A stretch of DNA of 64,000 nucleotides, taken from Streptomyces misionensis. GTDB taxonomy: Bacteria > Actinomycetota > Actinomycetes > Streptomycetales > Streptomycetaceae. The stretch is from positions 7,873,001 to 7,937,000 of the forward strand of contig NZ_FNTD01000004.1 in the NCBI RefSeq assembly GCF_900104815.1, read 5' to 3'. A program made the position numbers and the translations under genes. The notes beneath the pieces were generated by a model. The model searched no databases and was not told where the DNA came from. It worked only from the letters and a program-made list of their open reading frames with translations. Below are positions 60,318-64,000 of the stretch, piece by piece; position 1 is the stretch's first letter, and every line of letters begins with the position of its first letter.

Positions 60318-60641
60318 TCAGTCGATGGTGAGCTCGCCCATCGCGTTCCAGCCGTTCGCTCCCTCGATCGTGGTGCTCACGATGTCGGGGGTGCGGCGCA
60401 GCAGGGGGCGCATCGCTTCCAGGCCGGCGCGGAAGTGGTCCGAATTGACGTGGGCCTCGCCGGTGCCGTCCTGGAAGGCCTCGACGAGGACGTAGGTGTG
60501 GGGGTCCTCCAGGCTGCGGGACCACTCGAACCACAGGTTGCCGGGTTCGGCGCGGGTGGCCTGGGTGAAGGCCTCGACGTGCTTCGGCCATTCCTCGACG
60601 TGTTCGGGCTTTACGGGGAACTTGACTACGATGAAGATCAT
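60318..60641 (-). CDS. Antibiotic biosynthesis monooxygenase (ABM) domain protein
   Basis: A 107-residue single-domain protein of dimeric alpha/beta-barrel type: IFIVVKFPVKPEHVEEWPKHVEAF, a central FEWSRSLEDPHTYVLVEAFQD and VNSDHFRAGLEAM. ABM members oxidise polyketide aromatics, degrade haem or act as small signalling-type enzymes (YgiN-like), without cofactors. Its partner is not evident. Start is the ATG at 60641; a further ATG six codons earlier also exists. Convergent with the hydrolase gene. Confidence 0.85.
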   Translation of the reverse strand: MIFIVVKFPVKPEHVEEWPKHVEAFTQATRAEPGNLWFEWSRSLEDPHTYVLVEAFQDGTGEAHVNSDHFRAGLEAMRPLLRRTPDIVSTTIEGANGWNAMGELTID

Positions 60642-60763
60642 CCGCCGATGATAGGTCATGCGGGCTTATTTGCCGCAAACAGGGGCATTGTTTCTGCGGC
60701 GGCCGGGATCGTCACCCCCGCGTCCGGCGATGGCGGACCACCGCCGGACACAGGGGTGGACCG

Positions 60764-63022
60764 TTACGAGCGCAGGCTCAGCAGGGCGAAGACGCCGCCG
60801 ACCACCGGGCGGGCCTGGAAGCCGCTCTGCGTGTTCGCCGTGGTGTCGTACCAGTCGGTGAACGGCACGCGCGAGGGGGAGGCGTTCGCGAACTGGTAGA
60901 GCGTGGAGACCAGCAGGTCGCTGACCGGGTGGTCGTGCAGCCACGCGGCCGTCCACATCTCCCAGTCGCCCTTGGTGTAGCTGTGCCGCACATCCAGCGG
61001 GATGCCGAACTGGTTGGCCTGCGACAGGTACCAGTCGCCCTCCCGCTGCGCCACCTCGCGCGGCACGAGGTTCAGCCCCAGCAGCGCGTCGGGGTAGCCG
61101 TTGTACTTCAGGCTCCAGGTGCCGGGCTGGTCGTAGGCCAGCTTGAGGTGGTCCCCGTCGGTGTCCTGGGCCTTGTCCACCCACTGGCCGATGTAGTCGC
61201 GGGCGATGCGCGTGTAGTGGTCGGCGTCCGAGGAGTTGCCTGCCGCGGTCGCGATCTTCCCCATGGCGCCGATGGCCAGGATGCCCTTCAGGGCGAGGTT
61301 GGCGCTGTGCGCGATGAAGCCGGTGAAGTCGTCGGTCTGGTTCTGGTAGCCCGGGTCGAGCGTGTTGTCCACGAGGTAGTCGGCCCACTGCTTGAGGATC
61401 GCGTAGTGGGCGGACGCGAAGGAGCGGGCCGTGGCGGAGCTGCTGCGCGCCAGGTAGGCGGCCGTCATCAGCAGCATGTTGGCGGACTCCTCGACCGGCA
61501 TGTCCTCCTCGTTGCCGTCGTTGTGTCCGGTCGCGTCGGGGTAGCTGGAGCCGAGGTCGTGTTCGGCGAACTTCTTGGGCCAGCCGCCGTTCTCCGCGTA
61601 GTCGAAGAGCGGCTCCAGGAGCAGGCCGAGGTACTGCGGGTCCAGGTAGAGGAAGACCGGCATCGCCGGATAGGTCACGTCGATGGTCGAGACGTTGCCG
61701 TCGGAGGAGATCTCCTTCAGGAACGCCCAGGGCTTGCCCTTCCGGCTCGCCAGTTCGGTGCCCGCGTACGCCTGCCGCAGCGAAAGAGCGCACAGCGCGG
61801 CGTACTTGGCACCGCCCGCGGCCGTCGCCTCCTTCCGCACCTTGTGGTCCAGGGCCGCGGTGCGCTTCTGTGCCGCCGCCGCGTCGGAGTGGAAGAAGGC
61901 GGCCATGGCCTGCCAGCTCTGCCAGTACGACCTCCACAGGGGTGCCAGCTGCTCGCCGAGGTAGCCGACGGCGGGGTCGCGGACGTGGCCGACGGACAGC
62001 AGCGCGCCGGTGGAGCCGTGGACGCTGCCGAGGTCGAACCGGAAGGCGAAGACCGGCCAGCTGTCGTTGATGGCGCGCGGCTGGCGGGTGTCGGCGGAGT
62101 CGGCCAGCGCCTTGCCGTCCAGGGCGGTGGCGCGCACGGTGGTGTCCGAGCCGATCTGCCAGCTCAGTCCGGAGCGGTTCGTCGCGCTCCACACGACGGT
62201 GCCCCAGGACGCCATGTCGCCGTTCTCCTTGAGCACTCCGGGGCTGTCGGGAGTGAAGGACAGCGCGGTCGCCGTCGTACCGCCCGAGCCGGACAGCTGT
62301 TCCTGGGACCAGCGGATTCTCGTGCCGGAGTTGCCGGAGGCCCACTCGCCGGAGATGTCGAAGTACAGCGCGACGTCGTGCGCCTTGCCGTCCAGGCTGC
62401 GCACGTCCGCGGCGATGTACGACAGCGGCATCGACTGGCGGCGCAGGTCGCCCGGTTCGACGGGGGACAGGAACGTCAGGATCAGTTCCGTGCCGCCGGC
62501 CTCGAAGACGAACCGCGAGCGGGTCGCGGTGAGGGTCAGCGAGCGCTGCACGGCGCCGCGGGAGAGCGGGTGGCCGGGGACGTTGGGTGCGCCCAGGAAC
62601 AGGTAGTTGGTGCCGTCGACCCGGATGACACCGGTCATCGCCGTGGTGCGGCCGGTCCAGAACGCGGGCCAGTGGCCGGCCGGCAGATCGGCGTTCAGCC
62701 ACGTGCTCAGGTAGGGCGAGCGGACGGCCAGCGGCACGGCCGGGGGGCGGATCGGATCGAAGGACGGGGCGGCCGGGCCGGGGGAGCGACCACCGGAGGA
62801 AGCGCGGGCAGCGGTCTCCTGCGCCGTCGCGGAAGCGGCCTGCGCGTCCTGTGTGAAGCCCGGCAGCAGACCGGCGCCGGCCGCGCCGAGGCCGGCCGCG
62901 CCGGTCCACCGCATCAGGCCGCGTCGGCTGAGCCCGCCGGCTGAGGCGCAGGAGCCGGTACCGGACTCGGGAGTGCTCGACTCGTTGGCGGGCAGGCCGG
63001 CGTTGTCGTGTCTCGGGGTCAT
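60764..63022 (-). CDS. Secreted GtaA-like glutaminase-family protein
   Basis: A 752-residue exported protein. The leader contains twin arginines (SRRGLMRWTGAAGLGAAGAGLLPG), so Tat export is likely. The rest follows the order of the fungal-type glutaminase A family (DUF4964, DUF5127, DUF4965): SPYLSTWLNADLPAGHWPAFWTGRTTAMTG, FDISGEWASGNSGTRI, DVTYPAMPVFLYLDPQYLGLLLEPLFDYA, then the six-helical-hairpin part (HDLGSSYPDATGHNDGNEEDMPVEESANMLLM, QTDDFTGFIAHSANLALKGILAIGAM). Family members are annotated as glutaminases, but many are untested, and a role on glycans is possible. ATG with AGGAG six bases upstream; earlier frame starts give a long non-signal extension. Confidence 0.87.
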   Translation of the reverse strand: MTPRHDNAGLPANESSTPESGTGSCASAGGLSRRGLMRWTGAAGLGAAGAGLLPGFTQDAQAASATAQETAARASSGGRSPGPAAPSFDPIRPPAVPLAVRSPYLSTWLNADLPAGHWPAFWTGRTTAMTGVIRVDGTNYLFLGAPNVPGHPLSRGAVQRSLTLTATRSRFVFEAGGTELILTFLSPVEPGDLRRQSMPLSYIAADVRSLDGKAHDVALYFDISGEWASGNSGTRIRWSQEQLSGSGGTTATALSFTPDSPGVLKENGDMASWGTVVWSATNRSGLSWQIGSDTTVRATALDGKALADSADTRQPRAINDSWPVFAFRFDLGSVHGSTGALLSVGHVRDPAVGYLGEQLAPLWRSYWQSWQAMAAFFHSDAAAAQKRTAALDHKVRKEATAAGGAKYAALCALSLRQAYAGTELASRKGKPWAFLKEISSDGNVSTIDVTYPAMPVFLYLDPQYLGLLLEPLFDYAENGGWPKKFAEHDLGSSYPDATGHNDGNEEDMPVEESANMLLMTAAYLARSSSATARSFASAHYAILKQWADYLVDNTLDPGYQNQTDDFTGFIAHSANLALKGILAIGAMGKIATAAGNSSDADHYTRIARDYIGQWVDKAQDTDGDHLKLAYDQPGTWSLKYNGYPDALLGLNLVPREVAQREGDWYLSQANQFGIPLDVRHSYTKGDWEMWTAAWLHDHPVSDLLVSTLYQFANASPSRVPFTDWYDTTANTQSGFQARPVVGGVFALLSLRS

Positions 63023-63595
63023 TCGGTTCTCCTGGAGGAACCCGCTCGGGAAAGCGATGAAAGGGCAGGGAAAACGCGCGAGAGCTGGAAGGGCGCGCCG
63101 GTCCGCCGGAAGAAGCCATGGGAACGCGTGGCGGTCCGGCATCGACCACACGGCAGGAATCGCAGACTGTTCCTACAACGATGGAAAACTGAAGCAGGAC
63201 GATGACAGCACAGCCCTGATGTCATGTCCACCCTCCGGACTCGACGTAAATCCCGGGTGTTTGGGTCCCCTCACAGCTGAGTTCGACTCGGTGAATACCT
63301 GCGTTGACCTGCATATATGTGACGGGCGGAGCGTCTTGCCGAGTGGCTGGGGGAGACCTGGCAGCCGTAACCGACTCCCTCGCCACCGGACCTACGGGTC
63401 GGTGGCGCAAGTCGACTGATGTCAACGCGGTCTGATGTCTTGACAGCTTTCGGCGCCGTCGTCCACTGTTCCTCTGCATCGTTGTACGAACCGTCAGGCC
63501 AGGTCATCCGCAAGCCCGCCCGGCCGGATTCCTCTTCGCTCTTCAGCCAGAGCCCGCATGCCCAGACTTATTCGACGAGGATGTGATCGGCGCAT
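63023..63595. other. Long divergent intergenic region
   Basis: About 570 bases between the glutaminase-like gene and the binding-protein gene, with no credible ORF. It carries three copies of CTGATGTC (63216, 63416 and 63432), and a bulged hairpin at 63381-63407 (CGCCACC...GGTGGCG, inner stem GACC/GGTC, loop TACG). These may belong to promoters or a leader of the rightward gene. A TTGACA at 63440 has no good -10 partner at the usual spacing. Confidence 0.45.
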
Positions 63596-64000
63596 GTACG
63601 CCTCCCTCCGGTCCAAGGCCGTTTCCGCCGCCGTACTGGCCGCCGGCCTGTGCCTGGCCGCCACCGCCTGCACGAAGACCGGCGACGACTCGCCCAAGTC
63701 CGACGCCGGTGCGAGCGCCGCCGACACCGCGGCCGCCCAGCAGCTCGCGACACCCACCGACTCCGCCGACGGCCCGGGCTGCACGTACCAGAGGTACGGC
63801 GGCGGAGTTCCCAAGCTCGACATCACCGACGGAAAGACCGTCGTCGGCTTCTCGCAGTCGGAGTCGACCAGCAACCCCTTCAGAGCCACCGAGACCAAGA
63901 GCATCGAGGCGCAGGCGAAGCAGTTGGGCGTCAAGCTCATCGAGCGCAACGCCAACGCCGACGTCAACGCGCAGAACTCGCAGATCGAAGACATGATCGC
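63596..64000 (+). CDS. Sugar-binding ABC lipoprotein (RbsB-like), 3' partial
   Basis: The frame runs off the window end; 135 residues are visible. The signal peptide MYASLRSKAVSAAVLAAGLC ends in the lipobox LAATAC, so it is a lipoprotein. After a low-complexity Asp/Ala linker comes TVVGFSQSESTSNPFRATE and IEAQAKQLGVKLIERNANAD, the start of a ribose-type (Peripla_BP_4) periplasmic binding fold. Permease and ATPase genes are expected to the right. GAGGA precedes the ATG. Confidence 0.85.

Noticed and set aside
60929..62944. A 671-codon plus-strand frame opposite the glutaminase-like gene
   Set aside because: Shadow of a Tat-exported protein with family motifs in order.
63440..63468. TTGACA as a sigma-70 -35 box
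   Set aside because: No acceptable -10 sequence at 16-18 bases downstream.

Overview
The window is a 64 kb stretch of very GC-rich DNA with strong third-position G/C bias, frequent GTG and TTG starts, many TetR/LysR/LacI regulators, secreted hydrolases with Tat or Sec leaders, STAND ATPases and a serine/threonine kinase. This is typical of a Streptomyces (or close relative) chromosome, probably an accessory arm-like region. I saw no rRNA, tRNA, CRISPR array or complete insertion sequence. Both window ends cut genes: an ECF sigma factor on the left and a sugar-binding lipoprotein on the right.

Layout. 0-4 kb: the end of an ECF42-type sigma factor, then a large protein with a eukaryote-like RING finger and a TerD-like C-terminal half. 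4-15 kb: a coherent glycan-foraging operon on the minus strand (solute-binding lipoprotein, two permeases, a GH5-type beta-mannosidase candidate, a GH85 endo-beta-N-acetylglucosaminidase, a GH38 alpha-mannosidase) with a divergent LacI regulator and two palindromic operators between them. Together these would release, import and dismantle high-mannose N-glycans. 15-26 kb: TetR/oxidoreductase pair, a ChrB gene remnant before an MFS transporter, a DksA-type zinc-finger protein, a TetR/epoxide-hydrolase pair, a mycothiol-dependent isomerase-family protein, a 1.2k-residue unknown protein and a broken TlpA-like thioredoxin.

26-35 kb: a possible conflict or signalling system. A NUDIX-like gene faces an operon of a caspase-STAND-ATPase-beta-propeller fusion, an LCAT-like alpha/beta hydrolase whose nucleophile serine is replaced, and a pentapeptide-repeat membrane protein. 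35-46 kb: a virginiamycin B lyase homologue, a cysteine desulfurase, DoxX/LysR, a TetR-MFS-SDR operon, another SDR, a Ser/Thr kinase and a divergent SUKH-like protein. 46-52 kb: two consecutive peptidoglycan hydrolases (GH25 lysozyme and M15 carboxypeptidase) with a strong terminator, a HoxN-type metal transporter under a cobalamin riboswitch, and a secreted S33 aminopeptidase.

52-56 kb: an HTH-STAND-WD40 protein diverges from a two-gene unit, a 54-residue ORF translationally coupled to a protein that joins a CxxC (DCC/thioredoxin-like) domain, an internal signal-like segment and a C-terminal eight-cysteine domain resembling the bacteriocin fulvocin C. 56-64 kb: cupin/LysR pair, an unknown protein, a second TetR/epoxide-hydrolase pair, an ABM monooxygenase, a secreted GtaA-like glutaminase-family protein and the start of a sugar-binding lipoprotein. 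The most novel-looking loci are the caspase-STAND operon and the fulvocin-like fusion; the best-understood is the N-glycan operon.
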